NCBI GenBank assembly: GCA_016220085.1
Contig: JACRIN010000006.1
Span: forward strand, 20,208 to 84,207
From: Planctomycetota bacterium
Lineage (GTDB): Bacteria; Planctomycetota; UBA1135; GCA-002686595
Length of the DNA: 64,000 nt
Direction: 5' to 3'
Position numbers and translations under genes: made by a program. Every line of letters starts with the position of its first letter. The stretch's first letter is position 1. Shown one piece after another: positions 9,094 to 18,783 of this stretch. A model generated the notes under the pieces. The model did not search any database. It was given only the letters and a program-made list of their open reading frames with translations, and was not told the DNA's origin.

Positions 9094-10155
9094 GTGTTTC
9101 TCTCCGTGCGGGATCTTCCGGAGATGGTGAAGCTCCAAACCGCGCCAGAGAGTGTTGTGTTCCTCGGCGCTGGGGCGTCGTTCGCTAGCGACTTCTCGAA
9201 ACCGACCATGCGGTCGTTCTTCGACGCGGAGCACGAGAAGTACGGGAATCTCGCGAGGTTACTGACAGACTTCTACGGCACCCGCCCTCGCACGGAATGG
9301 AATCTCGAGGAGATCCTCGGGTACATCGACCTGAGCTCCACTCGTCTGGCTCGATGGGATCCGCGGCGGGTTCTGCTAACCGACGACCGCCATGCGCGCG
9401 CGTATGGCGAATGCCTTGCGTACGTCGATGAGCGTCTCGGCGTGGATCCTGACTCCGTCTGTGAGCGGCACGCACGGTTGTTCCGATCGCTGGCGCCTCG
9501 CGACAGCGTCGTGAGCCTCAACTACGATCTGATCGCTGACCAGGCTCTGCTACGCGTTGACGCGGATCGGGTAGGCGCAACGAACCCAAAGCGTCGATCG
9601 CGTGCGATGAAACCGGCGAGTCTGTTGGCGGCTCCGAACCTCATGGCTGGGTTCGTTCCTGGGTTTATCGGAGACGAGTTCGAAGAGGGTTTCCTGCTCA
9701 AGCTTCATGGCTCGTTGGACTGGATTACCTGTTCGAATGAGCAGTGCCCGGCGGCCAGCGACATCTTCAGGCGGACGGGCAGCGAGATTCCCGGCCAGAT
9801 CGCAGGGAGTCCGTGTCGACGATGCGGTAGCGCATTGCGGACCGTACTCGTTCCTCCGGTGGCGTCGAAACGCGCGCTCGAGCACCACCAGTTGCAGCTG
9901 CAGTGGTCGATCGCGTATCGGGAGTTGTCGCGCGCGAGGACTTGGGTTGTGGTGGGAGTTTCGCTCGCCCCGTCGGACTTCGACGTACGCTGGCTTCTGC
10001 GCGTCTCGGCAGCTAGGGAATTCGACTCGGGCCTCGTGGTGCACGTTGTCAATCCAAGTCGCGACGCCAGGCAGCAGTTCCGCGAGTTGCTCGGGCCGGC
10101 GGGTGTCTCGCTTGTGGAGCACGATGGGATGGACTCCTTTCTTGTCGCAAAGTGA
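9094..10155 (+). CDS. SIR2-like (putative NAD-binding/hydrolysing) protein with Cys4 zinc site
   Basis: VVFLGAGAS, VVSLNYDLIAD, LLKLHGSLDWITC, CxxxxC...CRRC; visibly less GC-biased than neighbours. Confidence 0.78.
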   Translation: MFLSVRDLPEMVKLQTAPESVVFLGAGASFASDFSKPTMRSFFDAEHEKYGNLARLLTDFYGTRPRTEWNLEEILGYIDLSSTRLARWDPRRVLLTDDRHARAYGECLAYVDERLGVDPDSVCERHARLFRSLAPRDSVVSLNYDLIADQALLRVDADRVGATNPKRRSRAMKPASLLAAPNLMAGFVPGFIGDEFEEGFLLKLHGSLDWITCSNEQCPAASDIFRRTGSEIPGQIAGSPCRRCGSALRTVLVPPVASKRALEHHQLQLQWSIAYRELSRARTWVVVGVSLAPSDFDVRWLLRVSAAREFDSGLVVHVVNPSRDARQQFRELLGPAGVSLVEHDGMDSFLVAK

Positions 10156-10269
10156 TCGTCGGTCCAAGGCATCCACCGGATCGACAGTTCGCCGCAGCGC
10201 GCAGAACCGGAATCGGAACGGGTGAAACCGAGCGCCCGATTGCCGGTCTAGTCGATGGAGGTGATCATC

Positions 10270-10497
10270 ATGCTCACCATGGAGTTCAGTTCGGATCAGC
10301 TTCGCAAGCTCTCGCCCTCGCAGCGCTTCCAGCTCGCGCAAGATCTCTGGGACACCGTCGCGCACGACGGTTACGAGCCGGCGCTCACGGCCGAGCAGCG
10401 CAAGTTGCTCGAAGCTCGTCTCGCTACGCTGGACGAGGACTGCGCGACCGCCCGGTCATGGGAGGACATTAAGCGGAGCCTTGGGTACTCGGGATAG
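10270..10497 (+). CDS. Addiction-module antitoxin-like protein (Unstab_antitox/TIGR02574-like)
   Basis: LSPSQRFQLAQDLWDTVAHDG..LTAEQRKLLEARL..; near-perfect SD GGAGGTGATC just upstream of ATG 10270. Confidence 0.68.
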   Translation: MLTMEFSSDQLRKLSPSQRFQLAQDLWDTVAHDGYEPALTAEQRKLLEARLATLDEDCATARSWEDIKRSLGYSG

Positions 10498-10530
10498 CGT
10501 CTCACGCCGTGACGGAGAGGACTGGGTCGC

Positions 10531-10749
10531 ATGCTTTGGAGTTGGGATGAGTTGCGGAAGCTGTCGATCGAGGACCGCCTGCGGTTGATCGAGACGATCT
10601 GGGAGAGCATCGAGGAAGACCGTGCCCCGACCGAGATCTCCGACGAGCTGAAGCAGGAACTCCACGCACGGTGGGCGGAGCACCTGCGCGATCCTTCGAA
10701 GGCGATCGACTGGGAGTTCTTGCGCCGCTCGTACCGCCTGGAGCCGTGA
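10531..10749 (+). CDS. Addiction-module antitoxin-like protein (same family as previous)
   Basis: ELRKLSIEDRLRLIETIWESIEEDRAPTEISDELKQELHARWAEHLRDPSKAIDWE. Confidence 0.68.
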   Translation: MLWSWDELRKLSIEDRLRLIETIWESIEEDRAPTEISDELKQELHARWAEHLRDPSKAIDWEFLRRSYRLEP

Positions 10750-10824
10750 CGCGAGTCCCGTCGGGTCTCTCCGGTGCCTCCGCTTCACGCCGCCCGGCCT
10801 TCCTAATCGATCGATCTCGATGGA

Positions 10825-11062
10825 GGCCAAACTTCCGCGCCCACGCAGAACCGCGAGTCAGTGTCCTTCACCCAACGCGAGACCTTCGAGCCGTCCGCAT
10901 GAACGAGCTCGAGACGTCGACATCCGCACGACAGCGCTCGGCATCAGCGTGTTCGATTGCGTCGAGCCGGACAACGCGTCGGCCTGCCGGAAGGTCCGCT
11001 CGAAGATCGTCGAAGCAGCACCGGACCTCTTGAGGAGATTCGCCGCTCCGCGATCGCGCTGA
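10825..11062 (+). pseudogene. Frameshifted duplicate of the 5' end and upstream region of the DUF711/UPF0210 gene at 12103
   Basis: GTGTCCTTCACC at 10860 aligns to the intact start; in-frame TGA then two 1-nt deletions; downstream frame reads DIRTTALGISVFDCVEPDNASACRKVRSKIVEAAPDL vs intact [37 protein letters not shown]. Confidence 0.85.
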
Positions 11063-11072
11063 GTGTTGCGCT

Positions 11073-11867
11073 TCAGGGCGCCGAGCAGCGAAACGAGTCC
11101 CCGACGGCGGCGAGTTGCGTCCAGACCGTGTGGCCGGGCGGCCGCGGCGAGACCAAGAACATGGCGACGGTGCGGTCTCGAGCTTCGCAGCGGAAGGACT
11201 CGACCTCGACATGGAGCTCGATGCGCGCGTGCGTCGCGAACGCATCGTAGGACGAGACGGTGCCGTGCCAACGCGTGCGCTTCGCGTCGTCGGAGGGCGC
11301 GGGCGCGAGCCTCGAGACGACCTTCGCGCGCTCTGCGTCGAAGTCCGGACCCTCGACGGCCGCGGACAGGCCTTCGAAGTAGATCGCGAGCTCTTCGTTC
11401 AGCTTGCTCGCGTCCAACGCGACCTCGCCTTCGAGCCACCAGACGAACGCATAGGTCCAGAAGTCTTCGCTCTCCGCCTTGAACATCCCCGGCGCGAAAC
11501 GCAGCTCCTCGAGTCCGCTGTAGTTCAGGCTCGGCGCGAAGCCGAGCGGGAACGGGATCGTCTCAGCGATCCAACCGGGCGGGAGCGGCCAGGGGAACGG
11601 GAGCGGCTCACGCGGCGCCGGTTCGTTCGCGGGTTCGACCGATGGCTCGATCGCCGGCGCGACCGCCGGTTCGTTCGGCGGTTGGTTCGGCGGTTCGAGT
11701 GCGGGCTCGACCGCGGGCGTCGCGACGACCTCCGTTCGCGCCGCCTCTCGGTCGCCGGCCCGCGGGCCCGCGCAAGCCGACGACACCGCGAGGAACATCA
11801 CGGGCCACAGCGCGCCGACCGGGCTCGCGCGTCGCGTTCGTCTGCTGTCGATCCGTCTCCAGAGCAT
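11073..11867 (-). CDS. Putative lipoprotein with Pro/Glu-rich linker, unknown function
   Basis: MLWRRIDSRR...VMFLAVSSACAG signal/lipobox-like; (EPxxEP)n linker; globular C-terminal part. Confidence 0.6.
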   Translation of the reverse strand: MLWRRIDSRRTRRASPVGALWPVMFLAVSSACAGPRAGDREAARTEVVATPAVEPALEPPNQPPNEPAVAPAIEPSVEPANEPAPREPLPFPWPLPPGWIAETIPFPLGFAPSLNYSGLEELRFAPGMFKAESEDFWTYAFVWWLEGEVALDASKLNEELAIYFEGLSAAVEGPDFDAERAKVVSRLAPAPSDDAKRTRWHGTVSSYDAFATHARIELHVEVESFRCEARDRTVAMFLVSPRPPGHTVWTQLAAVGDSFRCSAP

Positions 11868-11907
11868 GGCGCCTCCGAGCGGGAGGGTAGCCGGCCTGCG
11901 CGGTGCA

Positions 11908-12019
11908 CTCCACGAACTCCACGGAGTCCTCGGAGTCCGAACTGCGGTCACGTCGCCGTTCGGCGGAGTGACCTATCGGGTCCACTAGCTCCACGCAGTC
12001 CACGGAGTCCGAACCGCGG
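11908..12019. repeat. Imperfect direct repeat pair with 9-bp internal periodicity
   Basis: ctccacgaactccacggagtcctcggagtccgaactgcgg (11908-11947) vs ctccacgcagtccacggagtccgaaccgcgg (11989-12019). Confidence 0.7.
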
Positions 12020-12102
12020 CCCGAGCCCACCTCGCACGGGATCCGGCGTCGATCGCCGCCGACGGACGCTAAGCTCTCGCGCCCGCGCGGAGCCCCGAAC
12101 CC

Positions 12103-13467
12103 GTGTCCTTCACCGAACAAGAGATCCTCGAAACCGTCCGGATGTTCGAGCTCGAGACGCTCGACATCCGCACGACCACGCTCGGCATCAACCTGCTCGA
12201 CTGCGCCGATCCGGACATCGAGTCGGCCTGCGAGAAGGTCTACGCCAAGATCGTCCACCAAGCGCGCGACCTGGTCCGAGTCGGCCAGTCGATCACCGCC
12301 GACTACGGGATCCCGATCGTCAACAAGCGCATCGCGGTCACGCCGATCTCGCTGGTCGCGGCAGCGTGCGGGAGCGACGACCTCGTGCCGTTCGCGCGAG
12401 CGATGGACGCCGCGGCGAAAGCGGTCGGCGTCGACTTCATCGGCGGTTTCACCGCCTACGTCCACAAAGGCTACACCAACGCCGACCGCGCGCTGATCGA
12501 GTCGATCCCGCGCGCGCTCGCCGAGACCGATCACGTCTGCTCGTCGATCTCGCTCGCGTCGACGCGCGCCGGCATCAACATGGACGCGGTCGGGCACTTC
12601 AGCCGCATCGTGCTCGCGACCGCGGCGCTGACCGCTGACCGCGGCGGGCTCGGCTGCGCGAAGCTCGTCTGCTTCTGCAACACGGTCGAGGACAACCCGT
12701 TCGTCGCCGGCGCGCACATCGGGATCGGCGAGGGCGAAACCGTGCTCAACGTCGGCGTCTCCGGCCCCGGCGTCGTCCGTTCCGCGCTCGCGCGCCTCGG
12801 GCCCGATGCCGACCTGCTCGCGGTCGCCGAAACGATCAAGCGCACCGCGTTCAAGATCACACGCATGGGCGAGCTCGTCGGTCGCGAAGCCGCGCGTCGC
12901 CTCGGCACGACGTTCGGCATCGTCGACGTGTCGCTCGCGCCGACGCCGGCGATCGGCGACTCGGTCTCCGACATCCTCGAGCTGATCGGCACCGAGCGCA
13001 CCGGCGCGCCCGGCACCACCGCGGCGCTCGCGCTCTTGACCGACGCGGTCAAGAAGGGCGGCGCGATGGCGAGCTCGTCGGTCGGCGGCCTCTCCGGCGC
13101 GTTCATCCCGGTCAGCGAGGACGCCGGCATGATCGCGGCGGTGCGCGACAACGCGCTCAGCCTCGCCAAGCTCGAAGCGATGACCGCGGTGTGCTCGGTC
13201 GGCCTCGACATGGTCGCGGTGCCCGGTGACACGCCGCCGGCGACGATCGCCGGCATCATCGCGGACGAGATGGCGATCGGCATGATCAACAACAAGACGA
13301 CCGCCGTCCGGATCATCCCTGTCCCGGGCAAGGGGCCGGGGGAGACGGTCGAGTGGGGTGGCTTGCTCGGGACCGCGATCGTCCAGGACCCCGGCAAGTA
13401 CTCGTGCGAGCGCTTCTACCTGCGCGGCGGCCGGATCCCGGCACCCTTGCAAGGCTACAAGAACTGA
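12103..13467 (+). CDS. UPF0210/DUF711 (PFL-like) family protein
   Basis: [83 protein letters not shown]. Confidence 0.93.
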   Translation: MSFTEQEILETVRMFELETLDIRTTTLGINLLDCADPDIESACEKVYAKIVHQARDLVRVGQSITADYGIPIVNKRIAVTPISLVAAACGSDDLVPFARAMDAAAKAVGVDFIGGFTAYVHKGYTNADRALIESIPRALAETDHVCSSISLASTRAGINMDAVGHFSRIVLATAALTADRGGLGCAKLVCFCNTVEDNPFVAGAHIGIGEGETVLNVGVSGPGVVRSALARLGPDADLLAVAETIKRTAFKITRMGELVGREAARRLGTTFGIVDVSLAPTPAIGDSVSDILELIGTERTGAPGTTAALALLTDAVKKGGAMASSSVGGLSGAFIPVSEDAGMIAAVRDNALSLAKLEAMTAVCSVGLDMVAVPGDTPPATIAGIIADEMAIGMINNKTTAVRIIPVPGKGPGETVEWGGLLGTAIVQDPGKYSCERFYLRGGRIPAPLQGYKN

Positions 13468-13593
13468 CGCGTCGCCGGTGCGGCGCGGATCGCCTGGCCT
13501 TCGCGGAAGCTCTCAGGCCGGAACTATCCGCGGTCGTCCCGATCGGAGTTCCGTTTCACGCAGGAAACGAACGACCTCAAGCGCAGGGCCGCC

Positions 13594-15186
13594 GTGGTCG
13601 AAGTGGGGGGTGTCGCGCGCGCCCCGTGCGCGCTCTTCCGCGTCCTCCCGACCGACCGAACCGCCTTGGCCGATCGCATCCTCATCGTCGACGACTCCCG
13701 CGAGGTGCTCGCGAGCTTCGAGCGCTTGCTCGGTAGGAATTTCGACGTCGTCACCGCTTCGAGCGGCGAGAGGGCGCTCGAACTCTGTCTGGAGCAAGGC
13801 CCCTTCGCCGTCGTGGTCGCCGACTACGAGATGCCGGGCATGAAGGGGATCGAGCTCCTGATGCGTGTGCGCGAATGTTGGCCGGACACCGTGCCGATCA
13901 TGATCACCGGCGTCGTCGACGTCGACGTCGCGATCGATGCTCTGCACAACGGACGGATCTTCCGCTTCCTCGAAAAGCCTTGTCCGCCGGGGCTGCTGAC
14001 CTCGGCGATCGAGGACGCGCTCGCCGAACACCGGCGCATCGCACACGAACACGAGCTCGCCAACACGCTGCGCTTTTCGCGCGAGACCTTGGTGCGGTTC
14101 AATCAGACGCTGAACGGCTTGGTCGACGAGCAGACCGAGGCGTTGCTGCGCCTCAATCGGTTCGTCAGCGACCTCAACGCCGCCGATTCGCTGCAGGAGA
14201 TCGGCGAACTCGCCGCGCGTGCCGCGCGCGACCTGGTCGGCGAACGCGCGGTGACCGCCGAGATCTGCTCCCGGCCGGGCGGAGACGTCGAATGCCGCTC
14301 GTCGGTCGGTCCGAGTCCGTGCGGCGAGCAGCGGCGCGAGCCCGCGCGTTCGCCCGACGGCGAGATCGGGTGCATCCGCGTCGACGAGCACGATCGAGCC
14401 GGGCGACCGCTGAGCTCGCTGCAAGCGAGTCTGCTCGCCGCGATCGCAGGCTCGACCGCCGTCGCCGCGCACAACCAGGTTCGCAGACGCGAGCGCGACG
14501 AGGCGCAGCACGCGACGATTCTCGCGCTCGCGAAGCTTGCGGAGCAGCGGGACAACGAGACCGGCAAGCACCTCGAGCGTGTCAGCCTCTTCTGCACGCT
14601 GATCGCGGAGGGGCTGCGCGAGGACGGCTGCTACCGCGACGTGATCACCGACGATTTCGTCCGCGACCTCTACCGTTCCGCGCCGTTGCACGACATCGGC
14701 AAGGTCGGGATCCCCGATTCGATCCTGCTGAAGCCCGGGAAGCTGACGCCGGACGAGTGGGTCATCATGAAGACGCACACCGAGATCGGCGCGGACACGC
14801 TGCGCACGGTGATGGCGCACAACGGCACGCAGGGCTTCCTGCGGATGAGCCTCGACATCGCGTGGTGTCACCACGAGTACTGGAACGGCCTCGGCTACCC
14901 GCGCGGGCTCGCCGGCGAAGCGATCCCGCTCTCCGCTCGCATCCTCGCGTTGGCGGACGTGTACGACGCGCTGACGAGCGTGCGGATCTACAAGTCCGCG
15001 TGGACGCACCAAGCCGCGCTCGAGTGGATCCGCAAGGAATCGGGGACGCACTTCGATCCTCTCTGCGTCGAGAGCTTCGTGAAGCGCGAGCAGCTCGCCG
15101 AGCGAATCCGAGCGCAGCTCGCCGACACCCGCGACGAAGTGCTCGCGCACCTCGGCGGCTCCGGCGCGAACTCGCACGCGGCGTGA
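13594..15186 (+). CDS. Response regulator with HD-GYP domain (putative c-di-GMP phosphodiesterase)
   Basis: REC: ILIVDDSREVL, ADYEMPGMKGIELL, FLEKP; HD-GYP: HDIGKVGIPD, HHEYWNGLGYPRGLAGE; true start may be internal. Confidence 0.9.
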   Translation: MVEVGGVARAPCALFRVLPTDRTALADRILIVDDSREVLASFERLLGRNFDVVTASSGERALELCLEQGPFAVVVADYEMPGMKGIELLMRVRECWPDTVPIMITGVVDVDVAIDALHNGRIFRFLEKPCPPGLLTSAIEDALAEHRRIAHEHELANTLRFSRETLVRFNQTLNGLVDEQTEALLRLNRFVSDLNAADSLQEIGELAARAARDLVGERAVTAEICSRPGGDVECRSSVGPSPCGEQRREPARSPDGEIGCIRVDEHDRAGRPLSSLQASLLAAIAGSTAVAAHNQVRRRERDEAQHATILALAKLAEQRDNETGKHLERVSLFCTLIAEGLREDGCYRDVITDDFVRDLYRSAPLHDIGKVGIPDSILLKPGKLTPDEWVIMKTHTEIGADTLRTVMAHNGTQGFLRMSLDIAWCHHEYWNGLGYPRGLAGEAIPLSARILALADVYDALTSVRIYKSAWTHQAALEWIRKESGTHFDPLCVESFVKREQLAERIRAQLADTRDEVLAHLGGSGANSHAA

Positions 15187-15421
15187 GCGCGTCTTGCGCC
15201 CGAGCGGCGTGAGCGAGACTCGGACGCGGGTCTGATCCGAGCTCCGCGCGCGCCCGGACGGAGCCCGACCGTTCCGCGTACCGGCGGCTCGCGGTTTCGC
15301 GCGCGTTTCGTGCCGCGGCGTGAGCCCGGTGCCCGCGCACTCGCGGCGCGCCGGTACACGGAGTGAAGGCGCACGGAGCGAGGGCTGACGGTGCACGACG
15401 TGAGGCGTAGTCGTTTGAGGC

Positions 15422-15645
15422 GTGAGTGGCGTGAGTGGCGTGAGTGGCGTGAGTGGCGTGAGTGGCGTGAGTGGCGTGAGTGGCGTGAGTGGCGTGAGTG
15501 GCGTGAGTGGCGTGAGTGGGTGAGTGGGTGAGTGGGTGAGTGGGTGAGTGGGTGACAGGGTGACAGGGTGACAGGGTGACAGGGTGACAGGGTGGCCGCG
15601 TGGCCGTGGCTGCGTGACTGAGTAGCCGTGTGACTGCGTGACGGC
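15422..15645. repeat. Compound tandem array: 10 x 9-bp, 5 x 8-bp, 5 x 8-bp, then degenerate 8-mers
   Basis: gtgagtggc x10 (15422-15511), gtgagtgg x5 (15512-15551), gtgacagg x5 (15552-15591), degenerate gtg-initiated 8-mers to ~15645. Confidence 0.97.
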
Positions 15646-15672
15646 GCGCGCGACGAATTCCACTCGGCGACG

Positions 15673-16944
15673 ATGTGCGGGCGTGGCTGCGGTGTCATCC
15701 TGCTCGGCTCGATGGAAGCCTGGCGTCGAACGCAGCGCGCGGTGTGGCTCGCGAACCTGGTCACCGCGGCGGGGATGATGAGCTTCCTGCCGTTCTTCCC
15801 GAGCCATCTGCAGGCGCTCGGCCTCGAGGATCGCAGCGAGATCGCGACGTGGGCGGGCGTGCTCTACGGCGCCGCGCCCCTTTCCGCGGCGGTGATGAGT
15901 CCGATCTGGGGCGCGGTCGGCGATCGCGTCGGCCGCAAGGTGATGGTGCTGCGCTCGATGCTCGCGATCGCGCTGTTCGTCGGCGCGATGGCGTTCGCGA
16001 CGTCGCCGTGGCAAGTCCTCGTACTCCGGCTCTTGCAGGGCGCGTTCTCGGGTTTCGTCGCGCCGAGTCTGACGTTGGTCAGCGTCTCCGCGCCCGCCGA
16101 TCGGCAAGGTTCGATCTCCGCGTCGCTGCAGCAAGCGATGACGCTCGGCGCGGTCGCCGGGCCTGCGCTTGGCGAGTCCGCGCGCGCGCACGGCGGCATC
16201 CGCGCGGCGTACCTCGTCGTCGCCGCGCTCGCGTTGCTCTCCGCCGGTTGCGTCGCCGTGTTCGCGGAGGAGCACGACGGCCATCGCCGCGGCGCTTCGG
16301 CCGAGGGCGGCGCGCTTGGCGACTCACACGGCGACTCTCACGGCGCCGCGCGCGGCCGAACGAGCTGGCGCAGCGCTTTGCGCGCGAGCTTCGGCGATCT
16401 CGCGGAGCTGCGGACGAACCGCGCGCTGCGCGCCGCGGTCGTGCTGACGTTCTGGCTGCAGTTCGGAATGGGCGCGACCACGCCGATGCTCGAGCTCGTC
16501 GTGCAGGACTTCCCGAGCGACGCGCCGCACATCCTGCCGCTCTCCACGGGAGCGCTCTTCAGCGCGGTCGCGATCGCGAACCTGGTGTTCCTGCCGTGGT
16601 GGGGACGCTTCGGTGATCGCCATGGGCACGCGCGCGCGTTGCTCGCGTGCTCGGGGCTCTCGGGCGCCGTGCTCGCATTGCATGCGCTGCCGCTCACGTT
16701 CGACGGGTGGATGGCGATGCGCTTCGCGCTCGGTGCGGTGATGGCGGGCGCCGGTCCGCTCGCGTTCGGCGTCGTGTTCGCGGCGCGCTGCCTCGCGGTC
16801 GCGATCGCCGCGGCGCTCGGCGGCACCGGTTTCGGCTGGCTGGGCGCGCGCGGGCTCTTCCTGGTCGCCGGCGGGCTGGTGCTCGCCTCGGTCGGGTGGT
16901 GCGGCGCGCGCACCCGCCGCGTGCGGTCGGTCGGGGTTCCGTGA
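15673..16944 (+). CDS. MFS transporter (multidrug-efflux type)
   Basis: ~12 TM; GAVGDRVGRKVMVLRSM motif A; GRFGDRHGHARALL. Confidence 0.85.
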   Translation: MCGRGCGVILLGSMEAWRRTQRAVWLANLVTAAGMMSFLPFFPSHLQALGLEDRSEIATWAGVLYGAAPLSAAVMSPIWGAVGDRVGRKVMVLRSMLAIALFVGAMAFATSPWQVLVLRLLQGAFSGFVAPSLTLVSVSAPADRQGSISASLQQAMTLGAVAGPALGESARAHGGIRAAYLVVAALALLSAGCVAVFAEEHDGHRRGASAEGGALGDSHGDSHGAARGRTSWRSALRASFGDLAELRTNRALRAAVVLTFWLQFGMGATTPMLELVVQDFPSDAPHILPLSTGALFSAVAIANLVFLPWWGRFGDRHGHARALLACSGLSGAVLALHALPLTFDGWMAMRFALGAVMAGAGPLAFGVVFAARCLAVAIAAALGGTGFGWLGARGLFLVAGGLVLASVGWCGARTRRVRSVGVP

Positions 16945-17040
16945 CTTGTCCACCGGCTCTCCACAATCCGTAGGGGGGGATTGTCAGGTCTGGCCCCGGC
17001 GGTAGGGTGTCGCGCCGACCCCAAGTCCGCGGAGGAAGCG

Positions 17041-17727
17041 ATGCGCAAACCGGTTCGGATCTACTTCGTCGGCGCCCACTCGACCGGCAAGACCACGCTC
17101 GCCCGGTGGGTTCGCGATCAGTACGAGCTGCCGATGATCTCCGAGGTCGCGCGCGGCGTGCTCGCGGAGATGGAGGAGCGGCTCGATCAAATTCGTTCGA
17201 ACCTGGACGTCGTCGACCGCTACCAGAAGCAGGTCTTCGAGCGGCAGATCGCTGCCGAGGCCGATCACCAAGGCGCATTCGTCAGCGACCGCGCGTTTTG
17301 CAACCTCGCGTATGCCGCGCATCACTCGACGGTGCTCGCCGACCTCGCGCGCGATCGGCGCCTCGCCGACTACATGGCGTCGGTTCGCGAAGGCATCGTG
17401 TTCTTCCTGCGGCCGCACGCGGAGCTGCTCTCCCACGACGGAGTGCGCGCCGGCGTCGCGTGGGAGGAGGTCGTGCGCATCGACGGCATGGTCAAGTTCA
17501 TGCTCGAGATGTTCGCGGTGCCGTACATCCCGGTCGAATCGCTCGCGATGCAGGAGCGCGTGCGCTTGATCGAGCGCGTGCTCTCGCTCGCTGGAGTGGA
17601 TCGCGCGCACGACGTCCATGCGCCGATGGAATCGCTGCCGGCGCGGCGAGCGACGTTGCGCCCGACTCGCCGCGACGGCGACGGCGAGAATTCGGGTCTT
17701 CGCAACTCCGAATCGGCCAGCCTCTGA
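17041..17727 (+). CDS. NadR/AAA_28-like P-loop ATPase/kinase
   Basis: RIYFVGAHSTGKTTLARWV Walker A; VSDRAFCNLAYA. Confidence 0.75.
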   Translation: MRKPVRIYFVGAHSTGKTTLARWVRDQYELPMISEVARGVLAEMEERLDQIRSNLDVVDRYQKQVFERQIAAEADHQGAFVSDRAFCNLAYAAHHSTVLADLARDRRLADYMASVREGIVFFLRPHAELLSHDGVRAGVAWEEVVRIDGMVKFMLEMFAVPYIPVESLAMQERVRLIERVLSLAGVDRAHDVHAPMESLPARRATLRPTRRDGDGENSGLRNSESASL

Positions 17728-17900
17728 GCGGAGCTTCGCGGCCCCCGCGGACGTGACTTCGTCCATTCGCTGCCCCCGTGCTCCGCATCCTTGCGGATAA
17801 CGGGCGCGATAGTCGCGTAGGGCCGTCCCTTGCGAGCCGCAGACGAGCGGATACCCTCCTTCGCTCTCCGAACGTCCCCGACCTTTCCAATCATCGAGCC

Positions 17901-18686
17901 ATGCTGATTCTCCCGATCTTCCTCCTCAGCGTTCCGACCGAATCCTCCGCGACGACCCGTGCGACCGATACCGCGCCGGTCTCCGTGCAAGACGCCGCGC
18001 AACCGATCGAGCCCAAGTGGACCGGCGCCATCAGTCTCGGGCTGTCGCTCTTCGACGGCGACACCGACACGCGCAGCGCGACGGCGACCGCCGACGCCGA
18101 GTACCGCCGCGAGCACGACCGCACGACGGTCGGCTTCTACTGGAACTACCAACAAGACAAGAACGCGACGCCGTCGATCACGCAGCGTCGCACCGGCCTC
18201 AAGGCGAAGTACGACTACTTCTTCTCGAAGCGCACGTACGGTCTGGTCCAAGCCAGCGCGGAAGCCGACAAGGCCGCCGACGTCAAGCTGCGCACGACGC
18301 TGGGCGTCGGCGCCGGTCACCAGTTCCTCGAGGACGAGGCGTGGATCGGCTCGGGCACGTGGAAGGTCTCGGCGGAAGCCGGCGTCGCGCAATTCGATGA
18401 GGACTTCAACGTCGCGAAGGACAGCGACTACATCACGGCTCGCGCGGCGTACTCCGCCGAATGGAAGGCGAGCGAGAAGTGGAGCCTCTCGCAGAACTGC
18501 GAAATCTTCCCGTCGCTCGAGGACTCGAGCGACCTGTTCATCAAGCTCGACACGCGCGGCAAGATCGCGCTGACGGAGAAGATGTTCGGCCAGATCCAAT
18601 GGCTGTGGACGTACGACAACACGCCGGCCGCCGGACTGTCGCGCACGAACGATCTCTACGCGTTGACGCTCGGTTGGAGCTTCTGA
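17901..18686 (+). CDS. DUF481 family outer-membrane-like protein
   Basis: Signal peptide; [44 protein letters not shown]; terminal SF. Confidence 0.8.
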   Translation: MLILPIFLLSVPTESSATTRATDTAPVSVQDAAQPIEPKWTGAISLGLSLFDGDTDTRSATATADAEYRREHDRTTVGFYWNYQQDKNATPSITQRRTGLKAKYDYFFSKRTYGLVQASAEADKAADVKLRTTLGVGAGHQFLEDEAWIGSGTWKVSAEAGVAQFDEDFNVAKDSDYITARAAYSAEWKASEKWSLSQNCEIFPSLEDSSDLFIKLDTRGKIALTEKMFGQIQWLWTYDNTPAAGLSRTNDLYALTLGWSF

Positions 18687-18783
18687 TCCCGACTTCCAGT
18701 GCGGGCATCCGTGCGCGAGGCGCCGGGTGCCCGCGGCACTTCCCTCTGAACGGTCCCATTCCCACCCAGCAGGAGTTCAAGTC

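Noticed and set aside
11073-11867. Pro/Glu-rich lipoprotein as part of the defence cassette
   Set aside because: Opposite strand, lipobox-like exported protein with no defence-associated motif; no support beyond proximity
15422-15645. Array considered as CRISPR
   Set aside because: Units of 8-9 bp are directly abutting with no spacers
13513-16284. 923-aa minus-strand ORF containing HPVTLSP/LTPLTP repeats
   Set aside because: Translation of the tandem array and antisense of HD-GYP/MFS genes; repeat periodicity is at DNA level (8-mers change frame)
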